A DNA stretch of 64,000 nucleotides from CAZPMT01 sp964587655 (GTDB taxonomy: Bacteria > Hydrogenedentota > Hydrogenedentia > Hydrogenedentales > SLHB01), in the NCBI GenBank assembly GCA_964587655.1, contig CAZPMT010000008.1, positions 1 to 64,000 of the forward strand, given 5' to 3'. The position numbers and the translations under genes are program-made. Shown piece by piece: positions 53,983 to 62,214 of the stretch. Within the stretch, counting starts at the first letter, position 1. Each line of letters begins with the position of its first letter. The notes under the pieces were generated by a model. It was given only the letters and a program-made list of their open reading frames with translations. It was not told the origin of the DNA and made no database searches.

Positions 53983-55215
53983 ATGGGATCAGAAAAAAAG
54001 ATGTTGACGCCGAGAGAACGAGTGTTGAAGGCGCTGTCGTTTCAGGAAACCGACCGCGCGCCGATGGACCTGGCGGGAATGCCGTCCACGAGCGTGAGTT
54101 GTTTTGCGTACCCGGGGCTGGTGGCGGCGTTGCGGCTTCCTTCGCGCGCGCCGCACGTGTATGACACCGGGCAGATGCTTGCGCTGCCTGAAGTGGACGT
54201 CTTGGACGCCCTTGGAACGGACGTCGTCACGGCCAGTATGGACATCACGAACGCTTTCGACCAACCGGAGAAGTGGCGCGCGTATGACTTCAACGGCCGC
54301 TTGCCGGCCCGCGTGCGCGATCCCCAAGCGTTTGCCGCGCTCGAAGACGGCACGATCGTTCAGAACGGTCACAGCAAGATGCCGCCGGCGTCGCACGTGT
54401 TCGAGTCAGAACACGGCGGCCAGCCGATCGTCCTCACCGGCGACCTGCCGAAACCCGACCTCGCGGAAGTCAGGAAGAACCTCGAGAAGGGACGGCTCCG
54501 CGAAGAGCAGATCAAATCCGCCGCGGAGTTCCTGCGCCGCGTCCGCGAGAGCACCGACCGCGCGATCCTGTTCTGCGGGCCCGGCGCGGGTATCAGCATC
54601 GGCGCATATTACGGGATCGCCCTGTTTCCCATGCTATGTTTGACGGAACCAGACTTTGTGGCCGAACTGCATGACCTTACGATACGGTACGCGAGCGAGA
54701 ACGTGCGCGCGCTGCTGGCGGAGATCGCCCCGTACATCGACGTCTATCAATGCTCGAGCGACGACTGGGGAACACAGAACCAGACAATCGCGTCGCCCGA
54801 GGTCTTCCGGACGCTGTTCCGTCCGTTCTACCGCAGGTTCACTGACGCCATTCACGAATCGGGGCCGAACGTGAAGGCGTTCCTGCATTCGTGCGGCGGG
54901 ATTTACGACATCCTCGATGACGTTATTGAAAGCGGCTTCGACGTGCTGAACCCGGTCCAGTGGACAGCAGGCGGACATTCGTATAAGGAGTGGAAAGAGA
55001 AGTGCCGCAACCGAATCGCACTGTGGGGCGGCGGCATCAACACGCAGGAGACGTTGCCTCTCGGCACAATCGAAGACATCGAACGTGAAGTCACGGAGAT
55101 CGTCCGCTACATGCGCAGCGACGGCGGCTATGTCTTTTGTGCGATACACAACATCCTGGCCGAGATCTCCGGCGACAAGATCGCGGCCATGTATCGCGCG
55201 GCCTCGATGGCGTGA
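53983..55215 (+). CDS. URO-D-superfamily methyltransferase-like protein
   Basis: 410 residues. The barrel resembles uroporphyrinogen decarboxylase but has the zinc-binding HxC motif AFLHSCGGIYDIL used by corrinoid and methyl-coenzyme M methyltransferases (MtaA/CmuA kind). True decarboxylase landmarks near the N-terminus are absent; ERVLKALSFQETDRAPMD is typical of the methyltransferase-type subgroup. It probably moves methyl groups to or from a corrinoid or thiol. The start ATG at 53983 is chosen; ATG at 54001 is equally close to the family start and no strong ribosome site separates them. It lies 28 bp after the GH106-like gene. Confidence 0.8.
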   Translation: MGSEKKMLTPRERVLKALSFQETDRAPMDLAGMPSTSVSCFAYPGLVAALRLPSRAPHVYDTGQMLALPEVDVLDALGTDVVTASMDITNAFDQPEKWRAYDFNGRLPARVRDPQAFAALEDGTIVQNGHSKMPPASHVFESEHGGQPIVLTGDLPKPDLAEVRKNLEKGRLREEQIKSAAEFLRRVRESTDRAILFCGPGAGISIGAYYGIALFPMLCLTEPDFVAELHDLTIRYASENVRALLAEIAPYIDVYQCSSDDWGTQNQTIASPEVFRTLFRPFYRRFTDAIHESGPNVKAFLHSCGGIYDILDDVIESGFDVLNPVQWTAGGHSYKEWKEKCRNRIALWGGGINTQETLPLGTIEDIEREVTEIVRYMRSDGGYVFCAIHNILAEISGDKIAAMYRAASMA

Positions 55216-55229
55216 GAACGGAACACTCC

Positions 55230-56354
55230 ATGAAACACCTCCGGCTGCTGCCAAAGGAAGAACGACGGCTCCTCCGCGGACACCTTTGGGCGTATCGGAA
55301 CGAATTCGCGGAACTCCCCAGCCTCGAGGACGGGGAGATCGTGGACGTGTGTTCACATGATGGGCGGTTCGTGGGACGCGGTTTCTACCAGGCACAAGGG
55401 GGCATCGCGGTCCGCGTGCTCGACTGGCATCAGACGGATATCACGCCGGTATTCTTCTCGAAGCGAATCGAAACGGCCCGCGCTTTTCGGGAGACGATCT
55501 TCCCTCGCGAAAACGTTTACCGCTGGGTGTACGGCGAAAGTGACGATCTGCCGGGACTCGTCGCCGATCGCTATGGGTCAGTGGTTGCGATCCAGACTTC
55601 GTGTCCCTTCTATCGTTCCTGTTTGGACGCATTGGGAGAAGCGTTCCTCGAACACAGTGGCGTCGATGGGGTGCGCGCCGAGGTCTGCGGCGAGACGCGG
55701 TGTTACGGCGCCGTGCCGGAACAGATCGACTGCGTCGTGGACGGCCTGCCGGTCCGCGCGAATATCGCGGGAGGGCAGAAGACGGGCCTTTTCCTCGACC
55801 AAAGGATGAATTGGCCCATTATCCGCCGCTACGTTAGCGGCAAACGCGTCCTCGACGGTCACTGCTACGCAGGACTATGGACCATCCACGCCGTGCTGGC
55901 CGGAGCAAGTCACGTCACCGCCGTGGACACCTCTGGCGCCGCAATCGAATATGCGAGAACCAACGCGGGGCTGAACGGCGCGCTGGACCGGTGTTCATTC
56001 GAACGGATCGACGTCATGGAGGCGTTGCAAGCCGGAAACCGCTACGATGTGATCGTGCTCGACCCGCCCGCCCTCGCGAAGTCCCGCGCACAGGAACGCA
56101 AGGCTCTCGGATTGTATCAGGCGCTCAACACAGCCGCGTTGAAGGCGCTCGAGCCCGGCGGCATCCTCATAACGTCGTCATGCTCGCACTTCGTAACCGC
56201 GGAGGCCTTTCTCGAAATCCTCAAGCGCGCCGCAACCGCCGCGCGGCGGCAGATTTGGGTTCTCGAAATGCGCGGCGCCTCCCTCGACCATCCGGTCCTC
56301 GTGGCCATGCCAGAGACCTCTTACCTCAAGTGCTTCACGCTTCGCGTTCTGTAA
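55230..56354 (+). CDS. RlmI-like 23S rRNA cytosine methyltransferase
   Basis: 374 residues. The N-terminal 75 residues are a PUA-like RNA-binding domain (EERRLLRGHLWAYRNEF, GRFVGRGFYQA). The catalytic domain has SAM motif VLDGHCYAGLWTIHA and VTAVDTSG, then the VLDPPALAKS motif typical of RlmI and related class I RNA methyltransferases, and a C-terminal TSSCSHFV catalytic-Cys region. The target is probably a cytosine of 23S rRNA, by family. It begins 14 bp after the URO-D-like gene, so may be co-transcribed though functionally unrelated. Confidence 0.9.
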   Translation: MKHLRLLPKEERRLLRGHLWAYRNEFAELPSLEDGEIVDVCSHDGRFVGRGFYQAQGGIAVRVLDWHQTDITPVFFSKRIETARAFRETIFPRENVYRWVYGESDDLPGLVADRYGSVVAIQTSCPFYRSCLDALGEAFLEHSGVDGVRAEVCGETRCYGAVPEQIDCVVDGLPVRANIAGGQKTGLFLDQRMNWPIIRRYVSGKRVLDGHCYAGLWTIHAVLAGASHVTAVDTSGAAIEYARTNAGLNGALDRCSFERIDVMEALQAGNRYDVIVLDPPALAKSRAQERKALGLYQALNTAALKALEPGGILITSSCSHFVTAEAFLEILKRAATAARRQIWVLEMRGASLDHPVLVAMPETSYLKCFTLRVL

Positions 56355-56547
56355 GAAGGCGCGGAGAAGCACAGCACAGCAAGACGCAACAAAGACGATT
56401 ACAGTAGCCCCTCCCCGTCATTCCCGCGAAGGGGGCCTTTCAGAAACCCGGTTGTTTGGACCCTGTTATTTCTTGTGTTTGGCTGAGAGGGCTTCGTCAA
56501 GTAGACTTGACGCGACATCCACAAAGGGATCCAAGTGAGGCACTCCT

Positions 56548-59500
56548 ATGAGCAATCCGCTGGAAACGCTGTTCATGACGCTATTCAGTTCATTCCTCTG
56601 TCTGGCCGTTGCAGCGGATGACGCTGCCAATCTCGTCGCGCGCTATACGTTCGACGAACGATCAGGCGTCGTGCTGCACGACCGCAGCGGAAACGGGCGC
56701 GATGGGAAGATCGTCGGCTCGCAATGGGAGCCGCGAGAGGACGGATGCTCATTGCAGTTTCGGGGGTCGGCCGACTACGTGGACTTTGGCGATGAGCGTG
56801 GCCTGAAGATTGCGGGGGACATGACGATTCTCGCGTGGGTGAGGCTGGATGCCTCGCCATTTCCAGATGACGCCACGAACTGGACCATTGTCGACTGTGA
56901 AGACTATCGAAAGGAGGGTTACGTCCTCCGGATCGACGGCGCCAGTTCGCGCGTCATGTACCGAGTCAATCAGATCGGCGCGGAGCAATACGGCTTCGGC
57001 GCAACGGCTCTTGAGAATCACGCCGTACACTGCGTCGGCGTCGTGCGCCGAGGTGATTCGGCCACCGTCTACGTTAACGGCATCCCCGATGTTGAGTTTC
57101 CGTTCAAGACTCCTGTCTTCGGCAATGCGCCTTTCCGGATCAGTTCCGCCGGCCAGTCGTTCAGCGGCGTCATCTTTGAGGTCATGATCTTCAGCCGCGC
57201 GCTCGACGGCAACGAGATGGCCGGCTACTACTGGCGTGGCGCCGAACGTTATCGGAAGGATCTGGCGAAGCGCGGGCAATTGTTCCTGACGCCTTATATC
57301 TACTACGAGGACAAGGAAGCGCGCGCGGCGGTGGATTTCCTCGGGGTGATGCCGCTGGCCGCGGGGGAGCGCGTGTCAGTGGAACTGGCTCGTCGCAACG
57401 GGGAGGCACTTGTTTCAAAAGAGGTGTCCACTGTCCCGAATGAGGGCCAGGCGGAGTTTGCGTTTTCTATGGAAGGTTTGGCGAATGGTGAATATGAACT
57501 CCGCGCCGTGCTAAAGGACGGCGCTCGCAAGGCGCAGGCGTCCGCCGCGTTCAACTATCCTATCCCGCCTGTGGTCGTTCCTTCGCCGGAGAGTCTGACC
57601 GTTGACCCGCTTCCCGTCGAGCCGGCCTCCCCCTCGTATGAGTTGAAAGTCACTCCCGGCGGCGGAGCTTCTGTGGAGATCGGGCAACGAACGTTTCCCG
57701 TCGAGTCTGCGTTTTCATTTCCGAAGGGCGGCAGCAATCGGTTTGTTTGTGCAGATGTTCAGGATCGGGGCGGTGAGGCCGAGTGGCAAGTGACAAGCCG
57801 CCGGGTCGACGCCTCGACATGGCAAATCGACGCACGTGGCAAGTTCTACGCGATCACCAGACGCATCAGGTCTGAAGCGGGTCGCATGTTGGTGTCCGAC
57901 ACAATCATGAACGTGGCTTCCGAGCCCGTTGGCATCATCCTGCACAATCGGCTTAGACCCGGCGACGCGGGATTCGGCAAGGCCTATCTCGCGGGGAAGG
58001 AAACGACGACACACGTCGATGAGCGCGAATTGAAGGTCTGCCCGACGATCTTTGTCTCCAGTCCCCGACTGGGACTGGGTCTTGTCGCGTTAGACGATGT
58101 CTACATCGTCCAATCCCGAGGCGGCTTCGATGAGAAAGAAGGCATCGACCTGTTTTCCAACGAATTTGCACTCGATGCCGCGGCGTCCTACACGCTCGAA
58201 TGGGCCATCTATGTGAACGCCACTGGGGATTACTACGACTTCATCAACGCGATCCGCCGGGACGAGCATCGGAACGGCGTGACGGTGGAGGGCGGGTTGG
58301 CGATGATCCCGGGATCGCAGCGTAAACGAGACGCCGGCCTCGTTCCAACCGCAAAGCAATACTACGACTTCCGAAACCTTCGTTATCTCACGTCGGCGTG
58401 TCTTTCATGGTGCACGGACGACCCGGAGATCTCGGTGGAGGGCATCGAATTCATCGAGTACCCGCGGGAGCGCGAGCGGATTCGCGCGATGATGGACGCC
58501 CTCAAGACAGTGCGCCCCGACGTGAAGGGCATGTTCCACGTGGCGCATCAACTGTATGCGAACAACAGACCGGACGACCATTTTCCGGATTCGCGTGTGA
58601 TCGACGCTGAAGGAAAACAAACCGTGTATCCGAACGACTACGCGAATGGCGCGTATTTCTCGCGCCGACGTTACGAAGACAACTGGCGCTGGTGGATCTA
58701 CTATCCCACGCTGGAGAACTCCTTCGGCAAGACACTGCTCGAAAGCGTTGACGTCATGATGGACCAACTGGGGTGTCGCGGCGTGTTTGCGGACGGGTTT
58801 CTCTGGGGCTACGGAGGCGCGTATACGTACGACCGCTGGGATGGCCACAGCGCGGACATCGATCTCGAAACGCAAACGATCAAGCGCAAGAAAGCATCGA
58901 CGCTGCTCATCACGCAGGATGCCATGATCGCCTGGTGTCGCAAGATATGGGAGAAAGGCGGCGTGGTCATTGCCAACGGAGTGGTTCCGACGCGGACGAT
59001 ATGCAGCCTGCCGCTAATCACGGACAAAGAGGTCACCGAAGGACCCGATGTGCCGCTGCTTCCCACGCCGGTCACACTGGGCAACCCGGGGGCGTGTCTT
59101 ACGGAAAGGGGCGTGCACCAAGACGTGCTGAACAAACTCCGGTGGGGCAACCTGTACTTCTACTATGGCGAACCGGCGGCATTGACGTACGAATCGGCTC
59201 CGGCCCGAATGTACCCCATCACCGTGCAGGAAGTGCACAGCGGCTACATCAAGGGTAAGGAACGTCTGATCACGATGCACAGCGGCGTGTATGGCTGGCC
59301 GGATTCCCGCGACCTCCACATGGCCTATCGCTACGATTCGCGCGGCCATCGGACTCGAGCCGGATTCATCACGGTTGTAGACGCCGCTTCCGTCCGAACG
59401 CAGGTCGTTCTCGGAGACAAGGAGATCGCCATACTCGAACGCATTCCAGTCAGGGTTGAATCACCCGAGCCGGTACACATTAACGTCGAGCGTTACGACG

Positions 59501-59682
59501 AACACGGCCTGCTCATGACGGCCAACGGTAAAGGATCCGTCAAAGTAATCATGCCCAGCGGAAAGTCGCACACGCACGAGCTGAACGGCCAACAGCAGAT
59601 TAACCCGCCGGCGGGACTTGATGAGGCCGATTCTTATCGCTCTGGCCGCTCATATGAAATCAAGCGCCTTGCTGCTCGATAA
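56548..59682 (+). CDS. Secreted LamG-domain protein with unknown barrel-like C-terminal region
   Basis: 1044 residues with a signal peptide (SSFLCLAVAADD). A LamG/concanavalin-like lectin domain occupies residues 30-225 (ARYTFDERSGVVLHDRSGNG, VYVNGIPDVEF). After it come two beta-rich regions to about residue 590. From about 590 to 930 there is an acidic, Trp-rich stretch that looks like a TIM barrel (MFHVAHQLYANNRPDDHFPD; GVFADGFLWGYGGAY). I did not recognise the family; a glycosidase or glycan-binding enzyme is plausible. Its end overlaps the leftward PIN gene by 23 bp. A weak ribosome site (GAGG) precedes the ATG. Confidence 0.68.
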   Translation: MSNPLETLFMTLFSSFLCLAVAADDAANLVARYTFDERSGVVLHDRSGNGRDGKIVGSQWEPREDGCSLQFRGSADYVDFGDERGLKIAGDMTILAWVRLDASPFPDDATNWTIVDCEDYRKEGYVLRIDGASSRVMYRVNQIGAEQYGFGATALENHAVHCVGVVRRGDSATVYVNGIPDVEFPFKTPVFGNAPFRISSAGQSFSGVIFEVMIFSRALDGNEMAGYYWRGAERYRKDLAKRGQLFLTPYIYYEDKEARAAVDFLGVMPLAAGERVSVELARRNGEALVSKEVSTVPNEGQAEFAFSMEGLANGEYELRAVLKDGARKAQASAAFNYPIPPVVVPSPESLTVDPLPVEPASPSYELKVTPGGGASVEIGQRTFPVESAFSFPKGGSNRFVCADVQDRGGEAEWQVTSRRVDASTWQIDARGKFYAITRRIRSEAGRMLVSDTIMNVASEPVGIILHNRLRPGDAGFGKAYLAGKETTTHVDERELKVCPTIFVSSPRLGLGLVALDDVYIVQSRGGFDEKEGIDLFSNEFALDAAASYTLEWAIYVNATGDYYDFINAIRRDEHRNGVTVEGGLAMIPGSQRKRDAGLVPTAKQYYDFRNLRYLTSACLSWCTDDPEISVEGIEFIEYPRERERIRAMMDALKTVRPDVKGMFHVAHQLYANNRPDDHFPDSRVIDAEGKQTVYPNDYANGAYFSRRRYEDNWRWWIYYPTLENSFGKTLLESVDVMMDQLGCRGVFADGFLWGYGGAYTYDRWDGHSADIDLETQTIKRKKASTLLITQDAMIAWCRKIWEKGGVVIANGVVPTRTICSLPLITDKEVTEGPDVPLLPTPVTLGNPGACLTERGVHQDVLNKLRWGNLYFYYGEPAALTYESAPARMYPITVQEVHSGYIKGKERLITMHSGVYGWPDSRDLHMAYRYDSRGHRTRAGFITVVDAASVRTQVVLGDKEIAILERIPVRVESPEPVHINVERYDEHGLLMTANGKGSVKVIMPSGKSHTHELNGQQQINPPAGLDEADSYRSGRSYEIKRLAAR

Positions 59683-60169
59683 GATCCAGGATGTAAGTCC
59701 GAAATGCTTTGCTGAGGTAGAGGGTGCTTCCATTGAGGAGATGATCGAGACTCTCGTGGAAGTCTTTGTCGGAGATAAGATCTTCATGTCGTGCGCGGAC
59801 GAGTATACCGACACTTCCTACGACTCGATGCCCTCGGTGTTCCAATGCTTTGCGCAATTGCAGGTCGTCCGCAAGAACGGTTGACGCCTGAGTTCTCGCT
59901 GCAACAGCCACGACGCTGAGGTCGGCGGGATGCAGGCGGAAGGCATGCAGTGGACCCCGCAGGGCGCTGAGTTCGGAGTTGCTGACATCCTCCACGATCA
60001 AGCGATCGTTCAACACCGAGATCACTCGATTCGTGAGCCCAAGACGGGCTATTTCCTGTTCTACATGCATTGGAATACGAACGGAATCAAAGATACGCAA
60101 GAGGGACTCGCGACCGATTTCGCACAGATGGACAAACGGCCCAGTGTCCGCAACCGCCGTTTCAGTCAC
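59660..60169 (-). CDS. PIN-like (DUF3368-type) toxin
   Basis: 169 residues. The fold starts VADTGPFVHLCEIG, the DxxP-type opening of DUF3368/PIN proteins, with Asp as a first metal ligand; ADDLQLRKALEHRG supplies further acidic residues. Such proteins cleave RNA as toxins. It overlaps the preceding small antitoxin-like gene by 8 bp and its stop overlaps the LamG gene by 23 bp, tail to tail. The partner has no recognised DNA-binding fold beyond resemblance to UPF0175-like antitoxins. Confidence 0.82.
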   Translation of the reverse strand: MTETAVADTGPFVHLCEIGRESLLRIFDSVRIPMHVEQEIARLGLTNRVISVLNDRLIVEDVSNSELSALRGPLHAFRLHPADLSVVAVAARTQASTVLADDLQLRKALEHRGHRVVGSVGILVRARHEDLISDKDFHESLDHLLNGSTLYLSKAFRTYILDLIEQQGA

Positions 60170-60422
60170 GGTTCAGTCCCCAGGAGACATCCTGCTGGAC
60201 GGCATGGCGGGCATAGTCCAGATCATCAACCGCATCTTCGCCGAGTTCCCGCACGGCGCGGCCTCGGTCAATCTCCCCCGCCAAGTAGGCCTCCTCAACC
60301 CGTTTGGCATAGAGGGCTGTAAGGCCGGTCTCGATTGCCTCAGCAAGGATTTCCGCTTCAGGCCGTCCCGTGGAACGCACAAGGTAGTCTATCTGATCTG
60401 CAATCGTTTGGGAGACAGACAT
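60162..60422 (-). CDS. Small antitoxin-like partner of the PIN gene
   Basis: 86 residues from the ATG at 60422, with AAGAGGTG just upstream. The N-terminal VSQTIADQIDYLVRSTGRPEAEILAEAIETG region resembles a ribbon-helix-helix dimer and helical antitoxin start, typical of partners of DUF3368/PIN toxins. The acidic C-terminus would wrap the toxin. It overlaps the PIN gene by 8 bp. An upstream in-frame start at 60482 is not favoured. Confidence 0.75.
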   Translation of the reverse strand: MSVSQTIADQIDYLVRSTGRPEAEILAEAIETGLTALYAKRVEEAYLAGEIDRGRAVRELGEDAVDDLDYARHAVQQDVSWGLNRD

Positions 60423-60472
60423 AATCACCTCTTTCTCGCCAAGGAGTTTAGCACAACCGCCAAGAACGTACC

Positions 60473-60721
60473 TCACGGCCATTCTTCACGGATTCTTTTC
60501 TGGTATTCAAGAGGATCTTCAGACAGACTAAGGACACCCGCATGCTTGGCAAGAGTAGCAGCAGTCGCGCCTGGGCGGAACGGTTGCGCGTCGCCGGTTG
60601 CGCCTCTCACATCCGCGAGGCGCAACTGAGCTTCCACTTCGAGCCAATCGGCGTAAGGAATCTGCACGGCAACGGGATGCTTCGCGTCATCATATAGCGT
60701 CTGCGTCCGTATGTTACTCAT
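60473..60721 (-). CDS. Small antitoxin-like protein, unpaired
   Basis: 82 residues from the ATG at 60721, preceded by AGAGGAAAC. The KHPVAVQIPYADWLEVEAQL stretch resembles the start of Phd/YefM-type antitoxins. No toxin gene directly follows; the nearest partner is the small antitoxin 50 bp away. It overlaps the end of the nucleotidyltransferase gene by 8 bp. Confidence 0.55.
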   Translation of the reverse strand: MSNIRTQTLYDDAKHPVAVQIPYADWLEVEAQLRLADVRGATGDAQPFRPGATAATLAKHAGVLSLSEDPLEYQKRIREEWP

Positions 60722-61046
60722 ATCGTTTCCTCTTTGATTCAATTCCTATAATTACTGTCCGCGAGGGTCTGATGGCCTGCAGAAAATAGGGGTTCTCGAC
60801 AGCATTAATCTCTACAAGGTCGATATGGCGGCAAAACAAGTCCTGAAGGCCCGCCAACAGTCCGAAATAGCGGTCGGCATGCTCCTCGGGCGTTGAAGGC
60901 TCGAACCGCACCAGGAAATCGAGGTCGCTCCGCGCGGGATCGAATTCACCACTCGCCGCGGAGCCGAACACCTCCAAGCACGCCACGTGATACTGTTGGC
61001 ACAGCGTTACCACGCTTTCCTTTTGTTTCTCAAGCACAGCGTTCAT
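60714..61046 (-). CDS. MNT-type nucleotidyltransferase
   Basis: 110 residues. The catalytic signature is CLEVFGSAASGEFDPARSDLDFL, giving GSxxxG and DxD. Normally it pairs with a HEPN protein, but none is next to it. The ATG at 61046 is chosen over a GTG one codon earlier. A TATACT box with weak -35 lies upstream at 61080-61111. First gene of the leftward set with two small antitoxin-like genes and a PIN toxin. Confidence 0.85.
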   Translation of the reverse strand: MNAVLEKQKESVVTLCQQYHVACLEVFGSAASGEFDPARSDLDFLVRFEPSTPEEHADRYFGLLAGLQDLFCRHIDLVEINAVENPYFLQAIRPSRTVIIGIESKRKRYE

Positions 61047-61079
61047 CACGTTAACTCCATGAGATGGCGTCCCGGCAAC

Positions 61080-61111
61080 AGTATAGCAGAAGATAGGCTT
61101 CCGAATTTCAA
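61080..61111 (-). promoter_or_regulatory. Candidate promoter of the leftward toxin-antitoxin set
   Basis: On the minus strand, TTGAAA (61106-61111) and TATACT (61080-61085) with a 20-nt spacer, 34 nt before the ATG at 61046. The spacer is long, so this is tentative. Confidence 0.4.
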
Positions 61112-61211
61112 GGCAATCTGCCGCGCCCCATCACATCAGCTTGTACTGCTGTTCGATGGTGCCGTGGTGACGGCAGGTGCGCATGTGTTCGCGGATGGGT
61201 TCGGCGCGAGT

Positions 61212-61652
61212 CTAGAGATGGATGACCTCGATGTCTCCCCATTTGGATCGAAGGTACTCGAGCACAAGACGCCGGTGACAGTGATCAGCCTTCGGCTCGC
61301 TGCACAGGAGCGCCGTGGGAACTCGGAATAGGCCGCGGTCCAACTGGTCCTCGACGCGGCGCTCCGTCATGATCTCGATGAACCCGCGCTCGTAATCATC
61401 CCATGCGCCTTTCCGTTTCTTATACGCGTCGATGAGTTCCTTGGTGGGCGCGAGTCTCGGCTCGTGCACGTATTCGACGTCGCAGATGACGCGCAGGAAA
61501 TACGCGAGGTCTTTCCGTTTAGTGAAGCCGGCCAGGTGCGACGTGTTGTTGAGGCGCACGTCGAGGACCCGCCTCACCCCCGCCGTCTTCAGGGTCTCGA
61601 AGAACTGCTCGGCGGTTTTCTTGGTAAAACCGATTGTGTAGACCTTTTCCAT
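61212..61652 (-). CDS. DUF488-family protein (second copy)
   Basis: 146 residues. The family landmarks are VYTIGFTKKTAEQFF at the start, VLDVRLNNTSH, and the CSEPKADHCHRR stretch, whose two Cys and the His-Arg may be functional. DUF488 proteins are of unknown role. It starts inside the end of the upstream DUF488 gene (64 bp overlap) with its own ribosome site (CAGGAGGATG). Confidence 0.85.
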   Translation of the reverse strand: MEKVYTIGFTKKTAEQFFETLKTAGVRRVLDVRLNNTSHLAGFTKRKDLAYFLRVICDVEYVHEPRLAPTKELIDAYKKRKGAWDDYERGFIEIMTERRVEDQLDRGLFRVPTALLCSEPKADHCHRRLVLEYLRSKWGDIEVIHL

Positions 61653-62185
61653 GTATCGGCATCCTCCTGATCCGCGAAGAGGTCTCCCTGTCCGCCCGTT
61701 TCCTCGATGACCAGTTCTTCTTCGGTTTGGACGCGCCCGTCGCCACGGATGTGGCCGAGTGCGATTCCGCGGGCCTCAAGCACGTGGCCGAGGAGCAAAC
61801 GGCGGTGGCACGAGGCCGGATCTTCCTCGCTGCACATGATGGCGATGCGATGCTCCGGCGCGCCCGTTTCGAGACGTTGAATGCCCTCGATGAACAGAGG
61901 CGATTCCGCGAGCCGCTGGTAGATTACGTGGCTATCCGCATCATAGAACGCGGTTTCGACCGGCTGGCCGCCGAGTTCCCGGCCCAAGAAAAGATATCGA
62001 ATGCCCGCCGTGGTAAGCGCTTCGCGGAGCGGCTGCTGATCGAAGTGCGACGCATACCTAGCGTATGGCCGCGAGCGGACGTCGACGAGTACGTCAATCC
62101 GGTGCTTTTTCAGAAGCTCCAGGAAGACGTCCATGGCGTGATTCGAGTGCCCGATCGAGAAGATGCGTCGCTCCGTGTCACCCAT
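61589..62185 (-). CDS. DUF488-family protein (first copy)
   Basis: 198 residues from the ATG at 62185. The pattern is IFSIGHSNHAMDVFLELL, VLVDVRSRPYARYASHF, and CSEEDPASCHRR near residue 120, parallel to the second copy. An extra 40-residue polar C-terminus overlaps the second gene. Function unknown. It lies 29 bp after the GT4 gene. Confidence 0.85.
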   Translation of the reverse strand: MGDTERRIFSIGHSNHAMDVFLELLKKHRIDVLVDVRSRPYARYASHFDQQPLREALTTAGIRYLFLGRELGGQPVETAFYDADSHVIYQRLAESPLFIEGIQRLETGAPEHRIAIMCSEEDPASCHRRLLLGHVLEARGIALGHIRGDGRVQTEEELVIEETGGQGDLFADQEDADTWKRSTQSVLPRKPPSSSSRP

Positions 62186-62214
62186 CACTTTTCAGCCTCT
62201 TCCGACTCGCTTCA

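Noticed and set aside
56413..56440. Partial copy of the CCGTCATTCCCGCG repeat near 56416
   Set aside because: Only about 14 bases match the 42871 repeat and no inverted partner lies nearby, so not listed as a separate element.
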